Of a DNA stretch of 64,000 nucleotides, positions 1 to 12,925 are shown piece by piece. The stretch spans positions 1,338,606,915 to 1,338,670,914 of the forward strand of contig OY856409.1 in assembly GCA_963693085.1 (NCBI GenBank). Direction: 5' to 3'. A program made the translations under genes and the position numbers. The stretch is from Alisma plantago-aquatica (lineage: Eukaryota; Streptophyta; Magnoliopsida; Alismatales; Alismataceae). Under the pieces are notes generated by a model, which made no database searches, had not been told where the DNA came from, and saw nothing but the letters and a program-made list of their open reading frames with translations. Positions within the stretch are counted from its first letter, which is position 1; every line of letters begins with the position of its first letter.

Positions 1-295
1 ACACACAAAAGTTATTTGTCATGTTTGGTAGGAACAAGAAACTCCAGTGGACCATCACTCGTGTTGTACACACAACAAGAACAGAAACTCTGAATTAGAT
101 TATCAGAAACACACACACCTAAGTGTCCTAAAAACTCCAGAAAAAGTTATTCACCAGCCGTCCAACAGTTGCCAGTGATTTAAATTAAACACATATATAG
201 GCCGCATCCAAGCAAACTCCACTAAAGCCAACCCAAATAAATCAGAAAGATCAGAGCAGAGCAGGTCCTGATCATGATGGTTAGAGATAAGATAA

Positions 296-669
296 TCACA
301 CCAATGCAATACTGCTCTCTCCACCAGGTGGCTTGCGCACGCCACCAAAGTAGTCCCGAGAGGAGGCCTTCCCATCAGCAAATATGTCGTTGCCGCTCAT
401 CTCTTTCAGCTTGGCAGCACTGAGTGATTTCTCTGCAGAAGAAGGGGCTGTATCCGACTTGAAGATATCATTCCCAGACAGTTGGGCAATTTTCTGGTCA
501 CAGATTTTCTTTGAAGTCTTAGGGGTTGATTCCTCTCCAATCAAGATATTGCTTGGGCCTCCAGCAGGCTACAACAAAAAAACAGGTAAGAACTTCATAA
601 TATAAATCACTTAAATAGGTAAGAACTTTATAATATAAATCACTTGAATATCTAGAAGCCTGCCGGATC

Positions 670-716
<47 letters not shown>

Positions 717-3700
717 ACTTTACATATGTAGAAGCACATTCTGGCAAGAGCAAGAAAAAGGTATCTGGACAACTACTATTTCCATTTTCTCAAATTCTAC
801 AAAGTGTGTTTTATCAAAGTGTAATAAATTAAGTAGAATTCTATAAATGAAACTTAATCATGCAATCATTACTTTTGTAATGTTAGTTAATCTATACACA
901 TCCAACAGTCAGAATGAAGCTCAATTACATTGTTCACAGAAGATCTTAACTGCCATTCACTGTATATAAATTTATTACTCAGGAATTACCTAGCTCTATG
1001 TTCTCTCACCAAGACGCCTAACTCAATACATGACTCTGTGTTGTACAGGCCCTCGCCTGGGCGACGCCTAGGCAGCGCCTGGGCGCCTAGGCTTAAGTCA
1101 GCCCGCCTCAAACTGGGCGCCCAGCCCCCTAATCGACCTAATTTGTTGCCCAAGGCCTTTTGAGGCCCAAATTAAGACAATTCAAGGCTAATTTAGCATT
1201 AATTAGATTCGAATTTAATCAAATTGAGTTATTTTATGGTTAAATTGGGTCTGATTTATCCCAAACGGGTCAATTTAAGGTAAATTAGGTCTGATTTGGG
1301 GGAAAACAGGCCTGATTTGGGGAAATTAGGTCTAATTTGGGGGAATTGTGTCTGATTTGGTCATGTAAGGCCTCGTTTAGATCAACATAGGGAAATTTAG
1401 GGTTAGTTAGGATTGATTTGGTCATGTTATGCAAATTAGGTTTGATTTTAGGCCAAAATTATGTCAAATTGGAACAAGTTAGGTTGATTAGGGGAAACTA
1501 AGTCTGATTTTGCAAAAATGGTCTCATATGGTGAGATTAGGTCTAATTTCGCCAAATTAAATATTGTTTAGGTCAATATAGGGAAAATTTGGAGAAATTA
1601 GGTCCGATTGGATCATAATATACAAAATTAGGTTTTATTTAGGCCAAATAATGTCAAAATTGGGCACATTAGGTCTAATTTAGGGGATACAAGTATGGTT
1701 TGGGGAAAATTGTTCTAAATTGGATGACTATGTCATATTTGGCCAAATTTTGTCTAATTTAGGTGAATATATGAAAATTTTATGGAAATTGGGTTTGATT
1801 AGGTCATGGTATACAAAATTAAGCAAAAATTAGGATAAATTAGGTCAAATTTGACCAAATTTGGATCAAATGAGTTTATATTAGGGCCAATCAGTTCTAG
1901 TTTAGGTCTTGTTAGTTTTGATTTAGCCTAAATTCTACCTAATAGTATTATACAAGTTTTGGCTACAAACATTATACATGTTTAGCTTTCTGATTTCTAT
2001 ATGAATTTTGTTTAGGTAAAACTTCCACAATTCAATCCATATCTAATGATTTTGTTGCTTTCTTCAGACGATGCTAGCACATTGATTGCATATTTATCAT
2101 GTATATTTATGTGTAAGGATTGTATTTTTTTAGAAATTTTACATATATTTGTTAAAATAAAAAATATACAAAAACGCCTGGATACGCCTGGGCCACCGCC
2201 TGGGCGCCTAGGCTGTCTGGGCGTCCCCCTGGAACGCCTGGCCGCCTATACAACCACAAGACAAAGACCATATCTAGAAATACTTCCAGATGGCGTAATT
2301 TCAAATAAAGATTCAATCCATATATCTTGATCTTCACCATATAAATACACTATACACTATTTTGAGCTCATGGAGAAATGGCTTCTAGGCAATGAGCTTA
2401 GCAGTAGTATGGAGAGCATCTATGGGATAATGTTAAAAGGTTCAATGTTTGGGTCTTGAAAATAAAATTATACCATGGTAGTTGTGTCTGACTTTTCTCC
2501 ATCTCTCCCCGTTGATATAACTTTTTTAGGTTTACTAGTTTTATCCTGGAAAAATGCCAATTGATCCCTACGTTTTACATCCCGTAACTTCAGGATGCCA
2601 AGGCAAAAGCGATAATTCAAGAATAGAAGATCCTTAAGCCTACATCCCAAATTTTAATTAGAGTCCGTCTCACGTGTTCTATCTCTATCAACATATAAAC
2701 CAACAGGTAGTGGAATTCCTCCCAACGTAGCACAACTATATCAAGGAAATCGGGAAGAGTGTCTACTGAAAAAACAATAATAAAACATATGGCTGTAGTA
2801 GCTTAAAAGAAAAAAAGATAAAGAAAGGAAAAAAAGTTTCGACATCGTTGGTTTTACTCACGTTTGAAACTTTAACAGAGGTATGCAAGTTCCTTGGAAT
2901 CGGCTCCATGAAATCCTTCTCCTTCAGTTCGGCGTGTCTAGCAGTGAGTGGTCTTGTCGGGATTTCAGGTGGTGGACCAAAGATGTCATGTCCGCTGAGT
3001 TCCTTGCATTTGGCATCAGATGTCTGTTTCTTTAATCGAAGGTCAGATTCACTTTCGAGCGATCCGCTAAGCTCTCGTTGCTTGGCCACCTCGGCTATAG
3101 AAACAGGTTTCTTAGGAGAAACATCCCCATCCGCACTGAAAGATATCTGGCTGATCGTGCTGGCAGCTTGCTGAAGAAACATTGAACAATATTTCCGCTT
3201 AGAAGCTCAAAATTTCTTACAGTGGAGCATTTCATTGCAAATGAAATAAGAACAATGTGAAAAATCAATCATTGAAAAGTTGGCACTTTAGATGGACGCA
3301 CCTGGTAAAGTCGCAAACCCGTTTTGCCATTTGCACCAGACTCCGAGGCATCCTCTTCGTTTTCCGTTGAGAATATTCCGCTGCCAGTTATCTCTCTCAT
3401 TTTGTAATCAGAACATGGCTTCCTGTCATTGCCAGAAGTTTGTTAATTACCAATCAAGGATAGTGTTAATCAAACTTTAATTCACTATATGATATACAAG
3501 CAATCCATGGAGACGAGTATGCTAAATTTCCAAATAGATGCAGCATAGAGGGGTGTTCTCCGAACATGGGGAAGGGGCAATATACGTCAGTTAAATAAGC
3601 TTTATGTTTGGCGAGTGCTATTAACATATGATGCAACTCATTTTTTATATAGAAGCATGCATCAAAAAAGACAGATAATCATTTTAACTGCAATCATGAT

Positions 3701-5856
3701 TGGAAGAAAATTGATTGCGCATGTTTGGCTATCAAAAACATATGTGCTGCGAAATTGTATAGCATATGACCTGAGTCATCGTATATCAAAAAGCCATGGC
3801 AGCAGTAGACCAATTACATTTGAAACATTAATTTAGAATAATACTAACTGTAATATATTTATAGCTTCCTATTGCAGACCATTCTGCCAGCAATAAAAAT
3901 CAGATAGAACTGCCACCTAGCCCACAACAAGATCAGGTAGCTCATTGGTCATTACAGTATCAGGACATCAATAAGGAAAGACCGATTTGCACAGTTAGAA
4001 CGGCTCATTAACAGGGTTTTCCCACTAATGTTGATGTTATCTTCCATAAAATGCAACTTCATGATATGCGGCATATATGCGATAGTGAGCCTATTGAATC
4101 GTTTTGTGTTTAATTTTTCAATGAATTTAACCCTTAAGAGGCGTGAATGTAATAAATGAATTTAAAAGATTCACAAGCCTGTTCAAAACAGGAGCATCAT
4201 GTTCCTTTGGCTTATTAGTGATTGGCAACAATCTCAAACTACACCCCCAGGCGCATAAATACCATACATAAGAAAGCTTGTTCATGAATGATTACCAGCC
4301 AAAAATAAACAGACCAGGTTTCACAGAAAAATCTCAACGAAAGAGGAAGCGAATAGGCATATAAGTACAGAAGAAGAAGGGTTGTAGGTGCCCTTCCAGG
4401 TAGTCGTGGATATTTTGGCAATCAGAACCGAATCCCTAGGGCTAGACACTAAGCATCACGAAAAGAAGTACGTACGTACGTTGACATACGTTTCTATCGT
4501 TAGCTAGGTAGAATGACCCTTGCAAGAAGAAGTACGTACGTTGACATACGTTTCTATCGTTAGCAGTTTGGTCAACACCGTTGAGAACAGGATGGCCACA
4601 AAATTGCGGGACGGAAAGAAGAAGAAACAAGGCCTTACATAAAGTGCAGACTGCTAACCTCCTTGCAACGCCATAAAGACTACTCTAGCTACCACAGAAA
4701 GAAACATAAAAGGGGTGCTGCAATTCAGCGACGATGAGATGAGGGGAAATACTGACTAGAGAAGCGGGATAGGAATATCGGAGTTACTTGCACAGAAAAA
4801 CAGTGGAGAGAATTGTAAATCAGAACTCAAATGTTAGATGTTATTATACAGGCCGCTTAACAATACTGGTCAATGCTAAGACGTGTCCAAAACAGATCTC
4901 CTTAGCCATGACGGGACAAGGATTTCGAGCTAAGCCAGCCAATCAACAACGGGAGAGATGATAGCCGTTGGGATCGTCAAGGGCAGCCATCAGAGAAAGG
5001 CAACACAATGATCCAGATGTTATCAGGTGCAAAAGTATCTTGGTATGAAAAACGAAATCCTTCTAGAACAACTACGCTAGCTGCTCGAATTGCAAGCCTC
5101 GCAACTTGCATTATTAGGTAGTTCAGCGAGTGGGACCAAATCGGGATCAAAGGAGACATACACAATTTAGGCGGTCAATTATTGCACGGCTCATTCGATT
5201 TTTTAAGAATCCAAGCATTATAAAGTATAAGGTTATAAAAAAAAATGCGATTCCTCAAAACGAAAATTGTGTAAGATGCCACAAAAACAAAACCTTAGCC
5301 ACGGCGAACCTAGTAGAGTAGGTAGATACCGGTCGGCACCTAACCGAAGTAGTGAAAAGAAGACGCGAGACAACAGGACGGTGGGAGGATAAACGATATT
5401 TAAATTAGATAAAATATTGTATATATCTGTGGATGTAATATCTCGCCTAGAACTGCTACTGCAGCAGCAGCAAGAGGAGGAGGATGGTGGATCGGGAGCT
5501 AGATCTGACCTTTTCATGGCGCTCTCGGCTTCCTCCTCAGTCAGCTGCTCGCCACTGAGGACTGCGCTGATCCCACCCGACGGCTGCAGGAAAAATCAGG
5601 AAATGGTGATAAGAGCGAGGATGATGAGTATGGAAACTACTAGTTGGGGACCGAACACGGCCGCAATGCAGCAGGCAAGTACGGAATCGAGTGGGAAGAG
5701 GCTTTTGGTTTCTGGTACCTGGTGAGAGCGTACCCCCGGTCGAGATCCCGGGCCTTCGGAGTGCGGTGCGCGGTGATCCGCCGGCGGGGTCTCCGTCCAT
5801 ACCAGGAGATCGGCCGTGGATGTGTGGGATTTCCTCACCGGAGTGTTCCTCTCCAT
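296..5856 (-). CDS. DUF4057-family plant protein, six exons
   Basis: I assembled six minus-strand exons: 5719-5856, 5510-5583, 3302-3422, 2862-3170, 2474-2545 and 296-568. All introns are GT-AG and the phases agree, giving 328 codons ending in TGA. The N-terminus (MERNTPVRKSHTSTADLLVW) and C-terminus (GGVRKPPGGESSIALV) are hallmarks of the plant DUF4057 family, sometimes labelled hematological/neurological-expressed-like. A short motif recurs: TGSGIF (83-88), LSGHDIF (169-175), LSGNDIF (268-274) and MSGNDIF (295-301). No signal peptide, membrane segment or catalytic motif is visible; the protein is polar and probably largely disordered. The biochemical role is unknown. The start at 5856 is the conserved one, but an in-frame ATG at 5895 would add 13 residues. 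Exon 5 looks like an optional cassette. This is the only host gene I can support in the window. Confidence 0.9.
670..713. repeat. (TG)n(AG)n compound microsatellite in intron 5
   Basis: About 22 nt of TG repeats run directly into about 20 nt of AG repeats inside the last intron of the DUF4057 gene. Confidence 0.9.
1040..2254. mobile_element. Putative non-autonomous TIR element in intron 5
   Basis: A 1.2 kb block inside intron 5 begins GTTGTACAGG and ends CCTATACAAC, a near-perfect inverted pair. Both ends are GC-rich, with repeated CGCCTGGGCGCCTAGGC-like motifs at 1055-1095 and 2175-2245. The AT-rich interior is built from degenerate repeats of TTAGGTCTGATTTGGGG (about 1200-1900). No coding sequence is seen. 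I could not find a clean target duplication, so the superfamily is undecided; hAT-like is a guess. Confidence 0.5.
2474..2545 (-). other. 72-nt symmetric exon 5, likely cassette exon
   Basis: The exon is preceded by TTTTTCCAG and followed by GTATAA, and is phase 0 on both sides. It adds 24 residues (DKTSKPKKVISTGRDGEKSD plus four) between exon 4, ending KVSN, and exon 6, beginning PAGGPSNIL. From memory of the family these two blocks are usually contiguous, so this exon may be skipped or lineage-specific. Confidence 0.6.
4463..4565. repeat. Direct duplication of about 40 bp in intron 2
   Basis: A segment with AAGAAGTACGTACG, then TTGACATACGTTTCTATCG and TTAGC, occurs at about 4463-4504 and again at about 4527-4565. 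The copies differ mainly by one ACGT unit and are separated by about 22 bp. Confidence 0.85.
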
Positions 5857-6090
5857 TTCCTCCTGAAGCGGTCGTCCTCTAGGCTGCACCGCCACCTCTG
5901 TGTTGCCTCTTTTTCTCTCTCCCTCTCTAGCTCTCCTTGCTTCTCTCTTTCTATCTCTCTCTTGCTCTGGTAGTGGTGGTAGCGGCAGCAGCAGTAGAGT
6001 CTCCTTGAAGAAAGAAATAGAAGAAAGGGGACGCAGGTGGGGTGGAGCTGCTCATGTGCTCTCTCTGTCACTGCTTCCTACTTTTTATAC
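5857..6090 (-). promoter_or_regulatory. Core promoter and 5' leader of the DUF4057 gene
   Basis: On the minus strand a TATA box (GTATAAAAAG, 6081-6090) lies about 225 nt upstream of the conserved ATG. Transcription would start near 6050-6060. The leader contains a GA-rich stretch on the minus strand (CT-rich on plus, about 5911-5970), common in plant 5' UTRs. An upstream ATG at 6071 probably lies before the start site; an in-frame ATG at 5895 lies inside the leader. Confidence 0.6.
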
Positions 6091-7119
6091 TCCACTTTAC
6101 CTTCACCACGACCCAGCAGTCAAGAGACGGTAGAGAGGGAGGGAGCTCAGGGTGGGGGCCACCAGCGCCTCAATCCCGTCACCGCCCGTCCCTGTTCGTC
6201 GAAATGGCGGTGCGACGGGACTGTATATGGTACGGTCTCCTCAATTTCGGAGGTAACTACACGGCTCCCACTTGAAGGTGACTGTAACGTATGGTGCGGG
6301 AGCGGAAGGTGGACGGGTACCGTCAGCGCTGTAGTTGTACAGTGCCGTTTCCTGCTTCGGGTGTGTTTTTTTATCCTTTTTCAAATTTTGAATTGCGTTG
6401 CCCGAAAGCGATGCCTAGGAAAACGGCAACAGGCAGCAGCTGCAACCACTATTCTGTTTGATAGAGAGGGATTAGAGATAGAAAGGGACGGGCGAAAACC
6501 GAAAAACAACTCAATTTCCGCTCCCTAAGCAACTTCCGGAGAAGGCAGGAGGGGAAGAGCAAGAGCGAAGCGGGGCAAAGTAAGGGGGTGAGGCATCTGT
6601 ACACCCACGTTCATCAAATCGATTCATTTTTAGGATTAGACAGGCGTTTCTGGAAAATCCACGCCTACTTCGATGTAAAAGGAGGACGGATGACTTACGA
6701 CGGACAGCTCACGGCTAATTTTGTTTTCCTTTCTTCAAAGCCATGCATGTGTGGGTGAAGTACACCCCAAATTATTGATGCACAAGAAGCAAAAGAGAAT
6801 TTAAATAAACATAGCATCTATAACTGTTTTGACAACAAACAAAAAAAAACACCGACCAAAACATTACACAATTCAAAATGAATAATGCTACATGAACACT
6901 ATTTTGGAATCCAAAATGAAATTCAGATCATTCTCTACTATGAAACAAAATGAAATTCATGTCATTCATGCCCTATAAAGGTTTCCCCATGCTCAGCCGA
7001 GGTGCCCCTTACTTCCCCGTGTCCCTCAATCCCCTCCCCCTTTCTTTGACTCCTCTTCTCTACTCCACCGCGAGCCCTAGTTGGGTTTCACCTACCTAAG
7101 CCACCAAAAAATATGTATG
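6091..7119. other. Intergenic, no gene seen
   Basis: This is the upstream flank of the DUF4057 gene. It is GC-rich near the gene, then AT-rich. Open frames here are short, overlap one another and resemble nothing I recognise. Confidence 0.6.

Positions 7120-8022
<903 letters not shown>

Positions 8023-8093
<71 letters not shown>
8023..8093. repeat. (TA)n microsatellite
   Basis: An uninterrupted TA tract of about 70 nt separates TIR elements 2 and 3. Confidence 0.95.
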
Positions 8094-8096
<3 letters not shown>

Positions 8097-8501
8097 TAAA
8101 AGAATAGTGTGCCTGAATACATGTATCTTATATGTACCCATCCTTAATTATGATGGTTGCACAATTCTATCGAATAATTTAACCTTACGGATGAGATGTA
8201 TACGTCTTAGATAAGATATATATCAAAAATCATCTAAATATGACATTCTTAGATCATCTAATGAAAGAAGATGTATATTTTCTAATCAACGGTAACTTGC
8301 CAAAACTACAGAAACTGTTGAATGATATATTGTTGTATCTCATGATTTATGTGTGATATGGTTGTGATTTTTTAAACACACCTAATCTAAATAATTTTGA
8401 CTCAATCCAAATGGTTGGATTTAGTTAAGGTATTCTACATGTGTCATTTTAACGGGTGGTACACATAACTTACATGTACCGGCCGGTACACACTTCCTAA
8501 C

Positions 8502-8502
<1 letters not shown>
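8094..8502. mobile_element. TIR element 3 (409 bp MITE, copy A)
   Basis: It starts GGCTAAAAGAATAGTGTG and ends ACACACTTCCTAACC, an imperfect inverted repeat of about 45 bp that includes TACATGTA on both sides. It is the same family and same length as the element at 8570-8978. No coding capacity. Confidence 0.8.

Positions 8503-8569
<67 letters not shown>
8503..8569. repeat. (TC)n(TA)n microsatellite
   Basis: About 27 nt of TC repeats followed by about 40 nt of TA repeats separate the two sister TIR elements. Confidence 0.95.
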
Positions 8570-8572
<3 letters not shown>

Positions 8573-8977
8573 TAAAAGAATTGTGTACCCGAGTACATGT
8601 AGCTTGCATGTACCTACCTTCATTTATGATAATTGTAAAATTAAACTACAATATCCAACCTTATGGATGTGGTGTATACCACTTAGATAAGATATGTATC
8701 AAAAATCACCAACATATGATATTCATAGATCGTCCAATAAAAGAATTTGTGTCTTATCTAATCAACGGTAAGTTGCAGAAATTACAGAAACCGTTCGATG
8801 ATATATCACTATATCTCATGATCTATGTGAGATATAGGTATGATTTTTTAAACACATGTAATCTATATAATTATGAGTCAATCCATATGGTTGGATTTTA
8901 TTAACATGCGCCACATATGTCATTTTAATGGATGGTACACGTAACTTACATGTACCGGATGATACAAACTTCCTAAC

Positions 8978-8978
<1 letters not shown>
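8570..8978. mobile_element. TIR element 4 (409 bp MITE, copy B)
   Basis: A second copy of the 8094-8502 element in the same orientation, starting GGCTAAAAGAATTGTGTAC and ending ACTTCCTAACC. Interior phrases such as ATCAACGGTAA are shared. It is flanked by TA repeats on both sides. Confidence 0.8.
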
Positions 8979-9063
<85 letters not shown>

Positions 9064-9355
9064 CTATATATATATGTGTATGTCCGTGTGTGTATATATA
9101 TACATATGTATATACATATATACATATATATAATGTATATATATACACACACATATACATTATATATATATGTGTGTGTGTGTGTACGTAATACATGTAT
9201 ATATGTATATATATACATGTATATATGTATATATATATATATGTATATGTATATATATATATGTATACATATATATGTATACATATATATATATATATAC
9301 ACACACACATATATATACATATACATATATACATATATGTGTAAATATATTTTTC
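8979..9355. repeat. Compound TA/TG microsatellite
   Basis: A long tract of TA, TG and mixed TACATATATG-type repeats. All reading frames here are low-complexity ([12 protein letters not shown]) and not genes. Confidence 0.95.
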
Positions 9356-9439
9356 TAAATCTGAATCTGTCCTTTAGACTTTGATGAGCCTCGTTTGCCC
9401 TCCCAAGTTCTGTCCACAACTCGAGCAGATCATCAAAAC

Positions 9440-9527
<88 letters not shown>

Positions 9528-9615
9528 GTGTATATGTATATATACGTATATATATATATACATATATATACGTGTATATGTATATATGTATATATACGTA
9601 TATATTTAGACTTTG

Positions 9616-9711
<96 letters not shown>

Positions 9712-9716
9712 GATCG
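9440..9716. repeat. (TA)n / (CA)n / (TA)n microsatellite
   Basis: TA repeats with ACGTGTATATG interruptions run to about 9608, then about 60 nt of CA repeats (9617-9676), then TA again. The phrase TTTAGACTTTG occurs both at about 9374 and at about 9606, suggesting a small duplication around the tract. Confidence 0.95.
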
Positions 9717-10119
9717 ATAGTTTATATTGATAGGTATAGGAAACTCCCTATACAAGTGTGTATTTAGCATGGTTAAAGTGGCAATTAATCTAATCCAATG
9801 TATGGATGCAAAATCTTTAGTTTGGATTAATGCTATTAAAATTTCAGCATGATCCCATTTTTATTTTAGGAGATATAAATGAAAATATTTGAGTGGTACT
9901 TGCCGATTTCAGCTGATTTTAAGAATTACCATTCATTTAACTGAGTGCAAAACTTCAAGATGAAGGTGTTACACATATCACATTTGAATGATTTTTGATA
10001 CACAACTCATCTACACAGTATACTTTAAATCCATAAAGTTAGATCATGCAAAATGTCTTGGGAAACACGCCAAATAAGGAACATGTATAAAAAAATTCCT
10101 ATCCCTTATGGATAATCTC
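9717..10119. other. Intergenic, nothing recognised
   Basis: AT-rich sequence between the microsatellites and the Cassandra element, with no convincing ORF, RNA or repeat. Confidence 0.5.
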
Positions 10120-10179
10120 TGTAACATCCCAGGATTTGAGGCCTTGAATAAAACACTCTTAAAAGGAATGATTGAAATA

Positions 10180-10300
10180 CCCATATCACCAAGATGCACC
10201 TCCTTTTCTGGGAGCCCATCACTAAGAACTCCATAGTTAAGGGTGCTCAGCTTGGAGTAGTACTGGGATGGGTGACCTATCGACAGTTGATCCTGGCATG
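10180..10300 (+). promoter_or_regulatory. 5S rRNA-like segment in Cassandra 5' LTR (Pol III promoter)
   Basis: It resembles plant 5S rRNA, with ATGCACC, CCCATCA, AAGAACTCC, the box A region AGTTAAGGGTGCTC (10235-10248) and box C AGTAGTACTGGGATGGGTGA (from 10256). In Cassandra this acts as an internal Pol III promoter. It is an LTR component, not an rDNA gene. Confidence 0.85.
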
Positions 10301-10722
10301 CGCATGAGTGAGGACAAAGCGCGTAGTTAAGGCTAGTGGTGGTCTGTGGGGACAGTCGTCATTCCAAAAACTCTACTAGAGCCTTGGGTAGTGGGCCCGA
10401 GCGTTACAAATGGTATCATAGCCATAACCCCTCCAGTAGGTGGGCCCCACATGGGCATGTGGCATGCCAGTCTTGAGCCGTGCAATCCAGGCATATAGGA
10501 AAGGGTTGTCCATGGTCGACGTAACCACCTTTGCGCTTGTATTCTGTGATCAGGAGTTGGGTGTCCATGGGCCATTGTGGGTCTACACTGAAATGGGGTC
10601 AGATTATGATGCCTTATAGTTGAGCCTTGACGAGGATGTCAAGAGTCTAAGTGGGGGAGATTGGAACATCCCAAGATTTGAGGCCTCAGATAAAATACTC
10701 TTAAAAGGAATGATTGAACTAC

Positions 10723-10845
10723 CCATATCACCAAGTTGCACCTCCTTTTCCGGGAGCCCATCACTAAGAACTCCATAGTTAAGTGTGCTCAGCTTGGAGT
10801 AGTACTGGGATGGGTGACTTGTCAGGAAGTTGATCATGGCATGCG
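10723..10845 (+). promoter_or_regulatory. 5S rRNA-like segment in Cassandra 3' LTR
   Basis: The same 5S-derived segment as in the 5' LTR, with box A reading AGTTAAGTGTGCTC, closer to true 5S, and box C AGTAGTACTGGGATGGGTGA. Confidence 0.85.
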
Positions 10846-10956
10846 CGTGAGTGAGGACAAAGCGCATAGTTAAGGCTAGTGTTGGTCTGTGGGGACAGTC
10901 GTCATTCCAGAAACTCTACTAGAGCCTTGGGCAGTGGGCCCAAGCGTTACAAATAA

Positions 10957-12925
10957 TGTAACGACCTCGCCTCCCGGTAACCCCCAATTAAGGGAGACCC
11001 AAAGGTCAGAGTCGTTATCTCAATTAACATGATCAAAGGTTCGACAATTAATCAATAATAATTATGAAATTATACCAACTAAACTAAGATCTGGTATAAA
11101 ATAAAACTTTGCATACTTTTTAAAAACTTTGGAAATCTATTTCTATCCACATCTTGAATCTCTTCTGACTAATCTTCCTTACACTTTATTTTTTATTTTC
11201 ATAATGTGTCACTTTACTATTTGTGCTTTTCAGGGTTGTACCTAAAATGCCGACAAACAAAACATTGGTCAGCATATAAGAATATGTCAGTATGTGGGGA
11301 CAACCAAAATTTCACAAATATGGCTAACAATCTAATTATCACAATCAAGGTAATTAACAAGCCAATTTACGTTTTCAATGTGTCATTCTCCACCGCTTTT
11401 GCCCTAACCCTGGAACACCCCTCTAGGGTTTCTCTTTTGCCATTGACTTAAGGCCACCTTCTCAATCCCGCGCTTGGCGCCTGGGGTCACCTCTCATGGT
11501 GCTCATTAGTCATGCAACATAGACCACCTTCTCATTCCCGAGATTGGTGTCTAGGGTCACCTCTCATGGTGCCCATTGGTCTTCCCTCCTGGGCTTGACC
11601 TTTTTGCACCATCCATCAGGGTGGCATGTAGGTGTGAGAATACACACTTATTTTACAATTGTGATAATCATAGTGACTTTATAATTTGCAAGTATGAACA
11701 TCCAAACTGATAGGTTGCATTCAATGTGATTAATCATCTGGGAAAACTTCAGGAAACTAATGCGATTAACCATAATTAACCACATACCCGTCAAGATGAC
11801 TTGAGTGCGGAAATAATTCAACCAAGCAAGAAACCAAGAAAACACACACAAGTTGATCCTGAAATATGCATCCAATTTTCCTATCATTAATCATGTCATC
11901 AAGATCTATTATACCTAGCTCGCTTCCTAGGGTTTCTAGTCCAATTTTAGGGTTTCCATTGCAATTAGGGTTTCACTTCATTTATACTATTTTAAACCCT
12001 AATCTTATGCAATTACTCACAAACCCTAATTATCTCGTCGATTCCTCATGAAAGATATTAAGGCTACCTTTTAACAACATATAACCTTAATTTCATATTA
12101 AAGGCACAATGTCCTTATGTCTAGGGTTTACATCATGCTTAACCCTAGCAAGATACTAAGGCACAAGCAGACCACCTACTAAACCACACTAGGTCACCAT
12201 GGTAGGTCCTACTTGTTCCTATTCCCTCACATTAGACCATCATCATACATGCCCATGTCACCAACTTATAGGCGAGGGGTTCATCAAACCTACCTTAAAC
12301 TTAAGGGGTTTCCCTTTCTTCTCAACATGAGGAGTGCCATGCTCGAGTCTATAGAAACTCAAATCGCATCAGGAGCATCAGGTATACCACTTCCCCTCTT
12401 AGGCCTAGGAACCTTAGGTTCACTTTTCTAATGTCCAACTGCATGCTCACCCTTTTAACCATTAACCAATCATGTACAAGGTATGACATGCCCTTCCTGT
12501 CATCCTTCTACTCGAGCAACACTTCAGAGTGGAGTCCTTCTCAAGGACAACCGACTAGGTGTAAGGCCTCACAACTTGTTACTAAACCTCTTCAGGGTCT
12601 AAGGAACTCTTCTTCCCATCTCGGAAGGTAAACACCTATACCATAGGCACATAGGTACCTACAGTCTCGTCCTCTCTTTAGGGTTTGGTTCCTTTAAAGG
12701 CAACTAAGATACCATAATCCTCCAGGGATCGTGCATGAGGCAACCGCAACCATCCACTTAGGTCGCATCATCCACAACTCCCCATTGTTCCTCATATCTC
12801 GGAGTCTAAGCTTCCAACCTTCTTGCTTGGGTACTGCTCTCTCTCTCTAGAGCTAACCCTACAAATAACCTTACTACTACTAGAGGTTCTTTCTCCATGA
12901 AGATGTATCAAGCTCACAAGCATAC
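10957..12925 (-). mobile_element. Left part of an old, deleted gypsy-like element
   Basis: It starts TGTAACGACCTCGCCTCCCG, the terminus of the 3.3 kb LTR family next door. It follows that LTR in diverged form to about 12060, then switches to sequence matching the internal region near 18860-19655. No intact ORF. It ends at 12925 in ACAAGCATAC, the same 10 bp found at 33773-33782, so the element was split there by the younger gypsy element. Confidence 0.7.

Larger units (their letters stand above)
10120..10951 (+). mobile_element. Cassandra-type TRIM retrotransposon, complete
   Basis: Two LTRs of 289 and 290 bp (10120-10408 and 10662-10951) begin TGTAACATCCC / TGGAACATCCC and end GCGTTACA. Two bases after the 5' LTR lies a primer-binding site (TGGTATCATAGC, 10411-10422) matching the initiator tRNA-Met type. 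A purine tract (GTGGGGGAGAT, 10651-10661) precedes the 3' LTR. The internal region of about 250 bp has no ORF. Both LTRs contain a 5S rRNA-like segment, which is diagnostic of Cassandra. I see no clear 5-bp target duplication; the right flank runs almost directly into another LTR. Confidence 0.9.

Noticed and set aside
6037..6528. 163-codon plus-strand frame upstream of the DUF4057 gene
   Set aside because: It overlaps the minus-strand promoter, has no recognisable domain and is of low complexity.
10180..10300. A 5S rRNA gene
   Set aside because: It lies inside a repeated LTR with a primer site and purine tract, and diverges from true 5S at several places; it is a Cassandra component.
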